From Klebsormidium nitens (lineage: Eukaryota > Streptophyta > Klebsormidiophyceae > Klebsormidiales > Klebsormidiaceae), in the NCBI GenBank assembly GCA_000708835.1, contig DF237337.1, positions 1 through 64,000 of the forward strand: DNA of 64,000 nucleotides. The letters are read 5' to 3'. Numbering within the stretch: position 1 is the first letter of the stretch; every line of letters begins with the position of its first letter. The position numbers and the translations under genes were made by a program. Shown here one piece after another: positions 22,601 to 33,900 of this stretch. The notes under the pieces are model-generated. The model saw only the letters and a program-made list of their open reading frames with translations. It searched no databases and had not been told where the DNA came from.

Positions 22601-23489
22601 CATTCACACAGTGGTGCAGCTCAATCCAGAGTGCCTTCCTCATCCTGCAGCAATCGGAGACATCCTGCATAGCAACAACAACGTGGGCTGCCAGCCAAGT
22701 TCACCGGACCGACTCATTTGGTGCTCACAGATTGACCCCATGGATGAACAATGAAGTTTTTGCTCACCCAGATCTACCCAGGACACAGGCCCATCAAAAG
22801 CGGAGAGCTGCTTGGCAAGTTCTTTCAGCATAGGCCGCCGACCGTGCAGGAAGTTGGCTCGGAAGCGATCATCTGGAAGACGGGCACGAACCATGAGAAG
22901 AGTCGGTTCTTAACGAAGTCACAACTCTTCAACTTGATCATGTGAGCGCTCAACGCCCAGAATCCGAGCAGAGACTGGCAAAGATATGCCACAGAATCAA
23001 TCAGACTCCGAGTGTCAGGATTTCTAGGCGTCAGCAGAAGAATGCGACTATAGCAGAAGGCCTGTGCCAGCAGTGCCTTCCAGAGGAGAAGTGGTGGTGC
23101 TCAAAAGTTTCTCAGGAAACTTACAAGCGTGTGCTTGGCGGCCGTAGAAAGCGTCCAGCCTCTCCTGAAATCATAACCACCATACAGTGTCATTGATAGC
23201 TTTGGCTTCACAAATAGGTCCACGTAACGTGAAACGGAAGCATCGCAAAACACTGGCTGAAACAACAAAATAAACAGAATTGAGTCATACACCAAGAGGG
23301 TCTAGAAGTTGCACACCATAATTGCAGATTTGAACACTCTCAAACTCCAGCTGATCTGCAGATGGCAGCTCGTAAATACACAAACAGGCAAGTTTCAATA
23401 TATACTTTGTGTGTGTCGCCCTGCGCCTTCGCAAACCACATCGCCACCAGACACTCCATGTCTGTGTAAATACCCTTCACAAACTCCAT
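19697..23489 (-). CDS. BtaB-like betaine-lipid N-methyltransferase (DGTS synthesis), without a BtaA domain
   Basis: Seven exons: 23489-23406, 23164-23125, 22872-22768, 22429-22365, 21606-21450, 20716-20498, 19824-19697, all in phase, 265 aa. Order of signatures: GDTHKERLDAFYGRQAHAYD (about residues 24-43), RFRANFLHGRRPML, the SAM-binding motif WVDLGGGTGENVAMMADY (about 73-90), IYVVDLC, a post-motif FSYSLSMIPPY, GGLLGIADFYVSGKY, and the C-terminus GGIPYVPILRAPWYFWIGSP. These match BtaB / the BtaB half of algal BTA1, which trimethylates the homoserine head group of diacylglyceryl homoserine at membranes. BTA1 of Chlamydomonas also contains a BtaA (DUF3419) half. Here a TAA follows directly and no BtaA exon was seen on either side. 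An upstream 5' exon cannot be excluded; the chosen ATG (CGCCATGG) is the first in the open exon. Confidence 0.85.
20255..20515. repeat. Three echoes of the BtaB-like exon 6 donor
   Basis: On the minus strand the exon end GACCACAAACTGGAGACAG followed by GTGACGTCAG recurs as GACCACGAAGTGGAAAGAG, then GACCACAATCGGGACACAG, each again followed by GTGACGTCAG. A fourth, weaker copy has GTGACGCCAG. Plus-strand anchors CTGACGTCACC start at 20488, 20422, 20318 and (CTGGCGTCAC) 20270. Spacing is 66, 104 and 48 bp. The pyrimidine-rich intron sequence after the donor is repeated too, and three donors are intact. Confidence 0.85.
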
Positions 23490-25026
23490 GGCGCCCCAGC
23501 CAATCGACGACAAATAAGTTTTCAGGACTAATAGAAGGAATCTCTTGGCTCTCTTCCCTCCTCCTGAAGGCTGTTCAAAGCTGATACAGATCCGTGAAAG
23601 CGGCTAATACTAACACTGACAGGATCTGCTCATGCAAGCTTTCTCCGGCCAGAAAAGTGTGCAGCTGCAAGCTAGATGATAGATCTGCAATGCTGGCATT
23701 GGGGTTTGTGGCTTGTTTGCGGCCAGAAAGCCCTAATTCAACTTCGAGGTTTAGCCAGGGGTCGCAAGCTGCCAGGCAAATTGGTGAGGAAGCAGAAAAG
23801 CAGGGGGTCCACCGCGAGTGCCCATCCAAATTTTTGCATGCAAGTTCTGGACACCTTGCCCTGCAAAACTGCCAATTTTCCGGGGCGGCATAAGCGGTGG
23901 ACCAGTGCTTTCTGCATTTATCAGCGAATCAAAATGATTAAATAGCAGGGCAAAAATGCAGATTCTACGAACAAAATTGAACAGTTATAAGCAGACAGCA
24001 TCTAATTGGTGGATTCACCAATAGTAGCCAAATCTTCGTCAGCAAGTGGTCATACGTGCGATACCGCGATCCTATAACCTGGCAGTGCGGGTTCTGCTTC
24101 CCCAACCCTCAAGCTGGCAGCTTGCGACCCCTGGGTTTAGCGCTGAGCGGGAGGAGGCGCCAATCTGCACTTTGATTCTGGAACGCTGCATTTGTTTGGC
24201 AGCATCCTCGATTCCTACTATTAGAGACTTTGTGTCAGGTTTTCTGTGCTCATCATATGCGTGGGACGGGACCGGTGCCGGACAGGATTGGCACGAGAAA
24301 AAGAATGAAGCAAGCAAAGACGTTGGTGGCGAGGGACCATGCAGAGAGCGATTGCTTCTCCAAGGAGTGCCACCGTGTGGAACAGAAGGCCTGGCAGATT
24401 TGTTGCAGGCTCCGCGATTGAATCTTTGAGGGCATCGGACGCGATGGTGAGACTTTTTGCCACCACGCCTTTTTCAGCAAGTTGAGGAGGACTCTTCTGA
24501 GAAAAACTTCTGTAAGCGTTCGGCTGCCGCTGGTGTTCTCTAAGTTGGTGAGTAAGTCGAAGAGCTGCCCTGATTGTTTGTTTTGATATGTTTCACTGAT
24601 CACTAGGTGAGACACAACATCGGGATGGTGGTGCATGTGAATTGATAGGTGGCAGTGGCGTTCACCCATTGACGGGCAGCGTAGAGAGATCAGATGTTGC
24701 ATTGGTTTTTCTGAGCCTCAAGTTCAACTGGCTAGAATTTCGTCTCCAGATGTTTGTCGCTGTCGGGTGCTCCGTATGACGTGGTGGAGAGGGATCCCTG
24801 ATTCTTGAATTGGTCCAATCAATGACCATGTCTACAATAGAGAATTGCCCTGGGAAGCTCACAGCCAGACTTTTTAAATACTGCCGAGCTTCTCTGAGGA
24901 CAGGCTTTGCTCTTGATCACTTGATAGGAAAACGTCTTCTTTGAAGAATCACTTCAGAGAAAAGCAAAGAGGTTTCAGATTGGCGAAATAATCAGTTTTT
25001 TATGATCTATAATTTTCCTGCTCCAG
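23490..25026. promoter_or_regulatory. Divergent region between BtaB-like and class V aminotransferase genes
   Basis: Holds both promoters and probably the non-resolved 5' exon of the aminotransferase. One candidate is an ATG at 24444-24446 followed directly by GTGAGA; splicing it to 25027 gives M-ASSPSLRL in frame. No BtaA-like coding sequence was found on the minus strand here. A tandem-free region otherwise. Confidence 0.35.
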
Positions 25027-27743
25027 GCATCATCCCCCTCCTTAAGACTGCCCCCAGCCCCCCACGAGCTCTATCAACGTGTCCGCAACCACTTTCCCTA
25101 CTTCAACCCAGACAAGAAGAACCCGGTCTTCTTTGAGAACGCTGGGGGCAGCCAGTTGCCCCTCACTGTCATCGAAGCAGTGCGTGAGCACATGCTGGAC
25201 CACTACGTGCAACTAGGGGCGGGATATGAGCTCTCCAATCGGGCGACGAGCACAGTCGATGCGGCGCATGACATCATCAAAGTAAGGATGTTCAATCTTC
25301 AGCTGTGTGTTGGAAACTAGGTACAAATACCTTGCTTTTGGAATCTCCCAGAGTTTTGATAGTTCGGAGCCTCTGAGGTTTTCAGGTTGCCTTTTGCACA
25401 ACTATCAACAAGAGGCTCTCAATCATATCCAACTTCTGATCTGGCACTGTTCAAGAGACACCCTTTTCCACCTCCAGCTGATTCCGCAGTTTGACTCATG
25501 ACCGAACCAGCAAAATCAGGGGACGTTTTCTTTGAAGCTGACCCAGATCTAGGGAACCAAAGGCTTTTTGAGGAATTTTGGGTGGACTTCGATATTGACA
25601 CCAGGGACAACCTTGTCTGGTTGATTCAACGGGTCTGAATTCTGGACCATTGACTTTACCAGCTTCGCTGGAGACCAACCTTCCTGAGCAGACAATATAG
25701 TAGTTCCGTGGACCTCACTATGCTGAATGTAAGGGCTTCAAAATTTCTGTGAAATGAATGATTCTTGCAAGCAAGGATGGTACCATTTGAAGTCACTCGT
25801 TTCATTGGGGCATTCAGTCTTTGAGAGGACCGTTGAATATATGCTACCAAAGGTTGAAGGAAACAACGGCGCGTTGCTTTCTGAATTGTAGCGGGGATCC
25901 AATCGACCAGATTCTGCTGTTCTATGGAACTGCATTCCGTAGGATATCAGAGGTGCGGGGATCATTTTTGGGACCTCGTCACGTTCTATGGCCCCTTCTA
26001 ATTATAACTTCCTTCAAAGGCTACTTCCGAGTTTCGAGTGCAGAAGGAAGCGGGGACAGACTTACACAGACTCCAGCTTTGAGCGGTGTTTGTATCCGCA
26101 ATGTTCGGCTAGCCCCTCGAATCCCAATCAAACGCTGTCGTCTCTAAACTCACTCTACGGAAAATGAGATGTGGATTGAGGCCTCTGCAGATACTTTTCC
26201 ACAAAGGATACGACGCCGCCAGATTTATTGAACGTAAACTCGTCTGAAGCACACAACTCGCTTCCAAACGTTCGTTCTGCTGACGTTTCATTTGTGACAC
26301 TCACGTTCGCTTTTGATTCAACAGTTGTTCTCAGAGAAGCAACTTACGTATCTTCTTGTTCTGCTTCCAAACGACACGCCTCAGGACCCAGTCTGTGGAT
26401 ATGTGCACCCCATACAATCTATAAGGCAAACTTCTAGTCTTCTAAGACAAGTTCTACTTCCCCTGGGTCTGCAGACCTTCCTAAACGTCGGCGAAACGGG
26501 CGAGGTCGTTCTTGCGGGCTCGACGTCCGTACTTCTCGCCTCTGCTGCGGACGCCTACCGACGGTCCGGCGTCATTCGGTCCGGCGACGAGATCATTGTC
26601 CAGGTGACGTGTCACGAAGCGAACGCCGGGCCCTGGGTGCGCCTCGCAGAAGACGTCGGCGCAACTGTGAAATGGTGGGGTGTAAATTCGGAACCCCCGC
26701 ACACGTCGAGCTTCGAGGAGCTGGAGAATCTGCTTACGGACCGGACGAAACTCGTGGCGGTGACACATGTTTCCAACCTTCTGGGGGAGATTCTGGACGT
26801 ACGAAGCGTCGTTCGGACCGTTCGGGAGTCACCGGCGGGGGCGCAGGCGCGCATTGTCGTGGACGGAGTCGCGTACGCGCCGCACCGCGCCGCTGACGTC
26901 AGCGCCTGGGGTGTAGACTGGTACGCATTTTCGGTGTACAAGACGTGGGGGCCCCACGTGGCAGCGCTGTACGGGAGCCACGTGGCGTTCCGGGAGCTTG
27001 AGGGGTTTGGGCCGAACCATTATTGGATCGACGGGGCGGACGTGCCGTACAAGTTCGAGCTGGGGGGTCCGTCGCATGAGGCGTGTGCAGGAATTCTGGG
27101 CTTGGCTCAATATATTAGCGCGGTGGCTCGAGAAAGCATTGGGCTGGAGAGGGGCGCGGAGTGTGGATTTTCAAACGCTGAGGATCCCCAAGGGGTTCGA
27201 TCTTCGGGAGAAACATCTACTAGCGGGCGGGCAGAGCAGGCAAGCAAACGGAACGGGATTGCTCCTTTGAACAGCAATGGTCCAGGGTCGAATGCGGAGG
27301 AACAGAACGCGCCGAACGGGGTCGACTTGGCATCGGTTGCGGTTGGAAAGTTAGATGTGGCCCGCAAGCGGGGGCTGCTCCGACGATCGGACGTCGAGAC
27401 GTTTTATCGAACGGTCGTCAGAATGGAGCAGGCGCCGCAGGAGAAGCTTCTCAAGTTCCTGCTGTCGAAGCCCGAGCTGACGGTTGTCGGACCTGCCACG
27501 TGGCAGTCGGATGTGCGAGTGCCCACAGTGAGTTTCGTCCACCGGAGCAGGACGTCTGCTGATGTCACTAGGACGCTGCACAAGGCAGGGTTTGCGATGC
27601 GCCATGGGCACATGTATTCGAGACGGTTGTTAGAGTCTCTAAAATACGAAAATGTGGATGATGGAGTCATTAGACTCTCGCTTCTTTACTACAACACTCC
27701 TGAAGAGGTCGACACGTTGATTGGTTACATGGACGACATCTAA
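25027..27743 (+). CDS. Class V aminotransferase / cysteine desulfurase-like PLP enzyme (VC1184-type)
   Basis: Two clear exons, 25027-25281 and 26475-27743, join in phase 0 for 507 residues. The first exon has PVFFENAGGSQLPLTVIEAV and YELSNRATSTV, typical of the N-terminus of this family. The second has GETGEVVLAGSTS, TCHEANAGPW, LVAVTHVSNLLGEILDV, VVDGVAYAPHRAADV (PLP-contacting Asp) and AFSVYKTWGPH, whose lysine (codon 26940-26942) should form the PLP Schiff base. A serine/asparagine-rich insert of about 60 residues interrupts the fold near 27150-27330. The family is grouped with selenocysteine lyases/cysteine desulfurases but its substrate is not established. The first exon lacks an ATG, so a short upstream exon is needed; a start-codon-only exon at 24444-24446 is possible. 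Confidence 0.88.
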
Positions 27744-29377
27744 AAATGAAAGTGAATCTAACCCCTATATGGTTTTTGATAGAAGTATAGGAGGTTTATA
27801 CCATTGTACAGATCGGAACGACATTCGGCGCGGCAATATCTTGTAACATTATAGCGTCTAACTCTAGAGCAGGCTCAGTGAAAGGCGCCCGGGCCCGGCC
27901 GTCCTTAAGGATGAACGATTCACATTCGAGATTAAGTAGGTTGGCAAACCAATGATAGCAATGTGGCTGCAGGACGCGGTATAGCGGGTGTGCTTCAAAT
28001 CCATAGACAGAATGCAGATTGCATTCTTAGTCATGCCATGTCTGAACGCGCGGCAGAAATGTTCCCCAGCCATGGCTTTTCATGCAGCCACAGACGTTTC
28101 CGACTGCGATAACTAAAGACGATGCACGTTAATTGATAATTGAATTGCCAGCTTACTCATACATGCAGTGCATGCCACATGTGTATGTCAGTGACCATGT
28201 GTATGCATATGGTCACGTTCTGAAGCAATGCAATCGCGGTATTCTAAGTAAACGTTAATTGTAGACATTTTCATGACACCACTGTGTATCATTCGACCTA
28301 CTATTGGGACTGCCAGCTAGTTGCATGATTTCCACTGAGTTGAGCTGTCATGTGAATCAAGCGCAATCAGGATACATGCAGATACAATCCTATATAAGCT
28401 TGATCGTGCGTCAATTTGGAGTAATTTATGCTTTTAAACGTGATCAATTTTCCAATTTAGCTCTGCGCATGACTCAGTACCCATGCCTGTATCGCCTGAA
28501 GAGAAGGGTACATGCATGGCTGGTGGGCGCAGCTTACTTCAAAGTTAATCCAGAGGCAGTCGGCCAGCACGCCACGCGCATGCGCGCTTTTGTGCTTATA
28601 AGATCGGTCGGATGCATTGATGACTGGGATTACCTGCCATAGCGTTGCTGATTCTTCATCGGACCCGATTCAATAAGGCGGGGCAATCCCTGGATGCATG
28701 ATAGATGGCTCACAACTTCTGGCTGCAAGCAACCAAGTGTGGTACTGCTCGGAAATCACTACGGTACCTCTCAATATTTACTTATCTGCCTACAGCCTCT
28801 TGTACAGTATCCATTCAGTGTGCTTGCAAGGAGCAGCGCAAGCTTTGTACATCGCATGACATGCGCAGTGGCCGCACTTACAATGCAGACTCTTGTTGCA
28901 AAAACCTACCATAGGAGTGGATGCCCCACTAAATCGTTGCAAGCTTCTCATTGACTTGGCAATTGCAGAACACCTCATTATAAAAACCTGGTAAACGTGT
29001 GCTTACTTTTATCAGTCCGCAGGGAACTCAGGTTTGGTCACCCTAGATCTTATCATTAAACCAGCTCCTGTTTGCGCTCAAAAGAGGAGGAGGTCCCAAC
29101 CTGGTGTTACTACCACACTTCAACCCGCTTTGATCTTCTTAAGCTTTGGTTCCGGTTCTGCAGCAGGGATGGAAGGCAAAAGCTGGCGTCAGAGCAATCG
29201 TGTTCACCGAACTACATGAGTATTTTTCAGGTGGTAATCAGCATTTTGTTCTGAAGGCAGGCCAGTTGCAACGGAAAAGTCGGTTTAGCATCCTCTCATG
29301 AACCCAACACAAGTGTGAAATAGATTGACAGTCTTCTGACAGGATGCTGCTGCCTGGTGCATTTGAACGCGTCATAC
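27744..29377. other. Intergenic region downstream of the aminotransferase
   Basis: About 1.6 kb with no supported gene, rich in ATGCA/TGCAT words (for example 28140-28240) and with a CCCGGGCCCGGCCG core at about 27885. Both flanking genes end into it, so the two genes are convergent. Confidence 0.45.
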
Positions 29378-30054
29378 TCACAAAGCACAAGCATATTTCA
29401 TCATCTTGATCGAAGTGTGGTCCAGCTTACTCGAGATGAGCGGCCGCGGTCTTGTTTTGAAAAGATACTTTTGCCGTATCACCCCCACCACGTCAAACCT
29501 AGTGCTGCCCCCTTCAATTTGCTGACCAGCCGTGGGAGGGAGCTTGATCTTCCGGAGCACAGCAAGCGCTTTCTTCAGGACCACTCTGGAGCCCTCCAAC
29601 TCGTGGTACCCAATCCTTAGAATGGGTTTCTCCTGGAAGTGTGCAGCATCACTTTGGCATCAGCAATGAACGTGCTAGATCTGCTGATAAGTTGCCATGA
29701 TCCAGACTCCGTCAGGTTTTGGTAAGTCCCTGAATAATCTGAAGACAGAGCTTTGCATGACGAAGGAAGCAGCACACAGTCTGGCAAAGACGGGTCAGCT
29801 ACACTTGGTGTCTGAATCTGGAATGAGGGATTTACCTGAGTACAAACACCTTGAAAATTGCACAGCTTATTGTGATGGAAACTGTAGTGAGTTCCTTTTC
29901 CTGCTGTGCTCACCGTGGGTGTCTGACACAGGATTCCTATCCGAAGGTTCTGCATCTCGTTTTTGAATGCCCCCTGGACGTCAATCTCCCCTTGCAGCTC
30001 AATCATTGTCCACTCTGCGCATATACCACACTCACATCGGATGGGGGCCAACAT
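29378..30054 (-). CDS. CTF8: CTF8, subunit of the alternative clamp loader CTF18-RFC
   Basis: Two exons, 30054-29914 and 29632-29378, joined in phase 0, give 131 aa, the normal size for plant CTF8. Exon 1 reads RCECGICAEWTMIELQGEID and NLRIGILCQ. Exon 2 reads RIGYHELEGSRVVLKKALA then FDVVGVIRQKYLFKTRPRPLIS, matching the C-C-EWA/ELQG, GYHEL.G..V.LKKP and DVIGIIR...FKTRPKALIS blocks of the family. With CTF18 and DCC1 it loads or unloads PCNA and is needed for sister-chromatid cohesion. The junction replaces a plausible read-through (the frame stays open into the intron), but only the spliced form restores the conserved GYHEL block next to ILCQTPT. Compact gene, 281-bp intron. Confidence 0.92.
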
Positions 30055-30215
30055 GATGCCCTGATTAATCGACCCAGCACTCTTACTACAGTCTCAATAA
30101 CGAGCACGAGGTCCTCATGAAAGCCTAGAAGACCTCGGGCTTTCGAGAAGGGCACATCCGCCCTAAGCGCTGCAATCCGGAGCGACTTCAAGCTCCAATC
30201 ACTCCTACGTGCGCT

Positions 30216-30497
30216 TCAACTGAGGCCCCTCGGATCTAAAAACCAGAGCTTCTGCCAGAATGGGTCTTCCTCCACAGGCTCCAGCAGTCCAGCCTCCGCC
30301 TCAACGGATTCCAGTACTGGTGCGCCAGCACCAAAATTCTCTCTTGCGATCTTGATCGCTTTGCTTTGAAATTCAGAAGAGATGGCGGGATTCTGTCTGG
30401 TAACTGGGCCACTGGTAACGGCGCTGGAATATCTCAAACTTGACACTGTGAGATTGGTTGAAATCGAATTGAGTGTAATTCTCGGCTCTTGTGTCAA
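30216..30497 (-). CDS. Small unidentified protein (93 aa) upstream of CTF8
   Basis: An open frame of 93 codons on the minus strand between CTF8 and PP5. The first 40 residues are Ser/Thr-rich with few acidic residues, like a transit or presequence (ISTNLTVSSLRYSSAVTSG). The second half is acidic and ends in EEDPFWQKLWFLDPRGLS. I do not recognise the family. It could be a complete small organelle-targeted protein or only the last exon of a gene. It is divergent from PP5, with 415 bp between the start codons. Confidence 0.4.
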   Translation of the reverse strand: MTQEPRITLNSISTNLTVSSLRYSSAVTSGPVTRQNPAISSEFQSKAIKIARENFGAGAPVLESVEAEAGLLEPVEEDPFWQKLWFLDPRGLS

Positions 30498-30912
30498 AGT
30501 ATGGGCCGGCTGTATAGAACCGGCGGGCAGTAACGGTTATTTCCGGCTGTCTCCGGCGCGGCTTCTCTTTCATGGAGCTTTTCTTGTCACAGTATCTCTC
30601 TCGTCTGCAATTTGTGTAACGTAGCGCAAACGAAAGACCTGTGCATACAAAGGGCGAGCAGCAAACCTGGATGCAAAGCAAGTGGAGTGAAGATCCTTCT
30701 TGGTTCTTGGGGCTGCCTGAAAAGATTGGAGTACGGAAGACCGCAAGCTCTGGATCCAGGCGTTGCATCAGCGGTAGTGCTGTCGTGTGTGTTTGTTCCT
30801 CGAGAGGGGGTCTGTGTAACACCGGTACTTGGAAAACTCTCCAGAAAGCTGCTCTTTTAGCATTTAGATATAGATAGGATCAGCAGAGGGGGGTTTTCCG
30901 CATCTGTCTTGC

Positions 30913-33900
30913 ATGCTGAACTATTTCTGGGGTAAGGGACCGAAAGGCCCCGAAATGGGGCAGGAAGAGAAGGGTAAAGCAGGGGACAGCGACACTTCTG
31001 TTGGGAGCGGGAGTCCTGCTGCTGATCCGGCAGAGGAGTTAAAGTCTGCGGCAAATGAGGCGTTTAAAGGTATGCACTGTTGACGTTTTCCCAACAGTTG
31101 AGACATCATCGTGTTATTGTCTAAGCTGCGGTAAGATAATGGGGCAATATTATTGATCAATCGAATCTGATTAGTTTTGCTGACGTAATGGCGGGGTAGA
31201 TGGTTGTCAGGAATGGAGGGTTTCCTCTGGTCCTAAGGACAGCTGGCCGTGGGAACAGCCAGCAATTCCTTCCTGATGTGACATGAGTTGCAGACAGCAG
31301 AGGCTGGACATTAATTTTGTGTCTGCCCACTGAATTCTTGTAGTGGATGTGGTCAAAGTTGCGTATTCTCTCCCTAAGGTTGCACAAGGTTAGGGTTTCC
31401 CTTTTGCCGGTTGTTGCTCCTGCTTCCACCTGTTTGAGCAGTGACGTCCTAAGGTTGTGTTGTTCGTCTTTGTTCACCTGGTAAACAGCAAACATGGAGA
31501 AAATGCAAGATTAAAGTCTCAAGATCTTGCGTTTGTCTCAGCAGTAGGAATGTATGTTGAAGGGCTCGACAGTTAGAAACAGAAGAAACCCTCCTAAGCA
31601 TCTCACCAACCTCGCAATCCACTGCAGATCACAAGTTCGCGCACGCGGTTGACTTGTACACACAAGCGCTAGAAATAAGAAGCGACAATGCGATCTTATA
31701 TGCCAACCGCGCGTTTGCACACATAAAGCTGGAAGAGTATGGCAGCGCAGTCGAAGATGCGTCAAAGGCGATCGAGATCGACCCTTTGTACCCAAAGGTA
31801 GGCTTCCTTCTGTCCGTGCCTTGTGACTTATCTTCGTGATACGTGTGATGTCTGCGCTCTTGTGAACATGCTTCGCAACACGTGCAGTTTCTGCGTTGCT
31901 TTGAATGCGCTTCGCCACTGCATTACATCATAATACTTAGGTTTGGGGTTTAGGAAACGTTAGTGTTGGTGGTTCTGAGAGTATCACAAGCAATCTGTGT
32001 GTGGGGGGTAGTGCAAGTTTCTCGAGCAACAGTATTGTATCAGAAGATGCAAACTTCTCGAGCAATGTGAGCAGTCAGCGTCTTCGATGGCCTTCTGTTT
32101 GCAGTAGCGATTCTGTTGTTTTTTCTTACTTCCTGAAGTCCTCGTTTGCAGGGATATTATCGGAGGGGAAGTGCTTATGTAGCGCTGGGCAAGTTCAAGG
32201 ACGCTCTCAAGGACTTTAGACAGGTAAGCGCGGAGCCTGTCAGCTGGTTGGCACTCGGCAAGCCTTTTGATAAGTGGTTCACTGCTTAGCAGTGCATGAT
32301 CAAAAGGAGATTGCTGTCCAAGATCAAGAGGGTGCACTTGTTGTGTTGGACCCTTGGGCTTCGAGTTGGCAGACACACTGACAAAGTAAGTTGTTGGGAT
32401 TCCCTGCTCGGGCAAGTGTCGTTGGAAAGGCAGTCAGAATCAAAACAGCTTTTCGGTTTAGAGGAGCTGAGGCGTAAGGGAAAAGAGATCCAACAATCTG
32501 GAGTCAAGCAAGAAACGAAAGTGCTTGTAAGACTAACGTTACATGAAACATATCACAAGCTCGAGGGTTTGAGAAGAAAAAGAAAGCCACAAACTCCCCA
32601 CCTTGACATCCTTGACTCGTGGCTGCAGGTTGCAAAGATCAGGCCTCGAGACCCCGACGCTCAGAAGAAGCTCAAGGAATGCGAGAAGGCGGTGCAAAAG
32701 CTCCGATTCGAGGAGGCCATCGCGCAGGAGGAGCAAGACCATCCGTCTGTGGCGGAAACGATCGATGTCTCGAGCATGGGTGAGTAACGCATAGTCCAAG
32801 AGGGCAAGATGCAGTTGTAAAGCACAGGAGATGGATCTTTGAAGCGAAGCTGTGAAACTTGCTGGTAATAAGGTGTTAGCTTGTTTGCTGTTGGCGTTGC
32901 CTTGCAACGTACTGGTTGCAGGGGAAGTCGTGTTTTTCTTCTGTCGTCTGTTGTACCGCTTGCGAGGCCTAATTCGTCTTGTACTTTCGTCAATGGGGCA
33001 AACTTAGTCTTCAATTTAGGCTCCTGTTGAAACGCTCGCGAAGCCTGGTGCGTCTTACGCGTCTCTCAAGCGGCCAGATTTTGCTAACGTTTGCCTAGGG
33101 AAGTTCGCTTTTTGGAGCGCAAACGTTTTACCTCACTAAGCGGCGTCCTTGCCTGCCTGGAAAAGCAGGCTGTTTATTGAGCTAAGTAAGCATTCTTGTA
33201 CCGAGGTGTTTTTTTCGAGGTTCTTTGCTTCGAATCAAGATTGCGCATTATGATTTGACACCTTATTATCATCTCGAGTACGCCCGGTAATGACGCATTT
33301 TATTCGTTCTCTGATTGGTCGAAACCCTTTACCATTGACTTCGTTGACTACGAAGACACTTCATTTAAAGCGCACCCCACCCTAGATCGAAGATTAAAAA
33401 AATGGACACCGTCCATCTTTCAATCCAACGGCTTAGAATTATTACCAATTGTATCTATCGCTCCGATTGGCTACGCTAATTAGAACTCGTGTCGGCCGGT
33501 CTCCCCTAACCCACAAGGGTTCATTCTGAAACCCCAGAAAGAAGTGTCAGTTTGAGTGCAAAAATGGACCCCACTCTAGTTTGACACTTGGCCAAAAATC
33601 GGAGCTAATTAGCCAGGTGATCCGGCACGAAAGCCGAGTAAGGTGGCCATTCTCATTCTTGTGTATATTGCAGAAGTGGAGCCTGCCTACGATGGGCCTC
33701 GCTTGGAGGGCGACCAGTTGACCCTCGAGTTCGTCAAGGAGATGTTGGAAACTTTCAAAAAGCAGAAGAAGCTCCATCGAAGGTGAGGGCTTGTTCATTT
33801 ACCACGTTTGCAACAAGAGCGCTCATGGTGCACCTCTACGGGTCAGAAACGACTCGGTGATGAGGCCAGAACGGCCACGGAGACTCACGCCACAGACCGT

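Noticed and set aside
23490-24860. Search for BtaA (DUF3419) exons upstream of the BtaB-like gene
   Set aside because: Minus-strand frames here show none of the expected motifs or codon bias.
29617-29913. Read-through of CTF8 exon 1 to 145 codons
   Set aside because: The extension lacks the family's conserved blocks, which are restored exactly by splicing 29914 to 29632.
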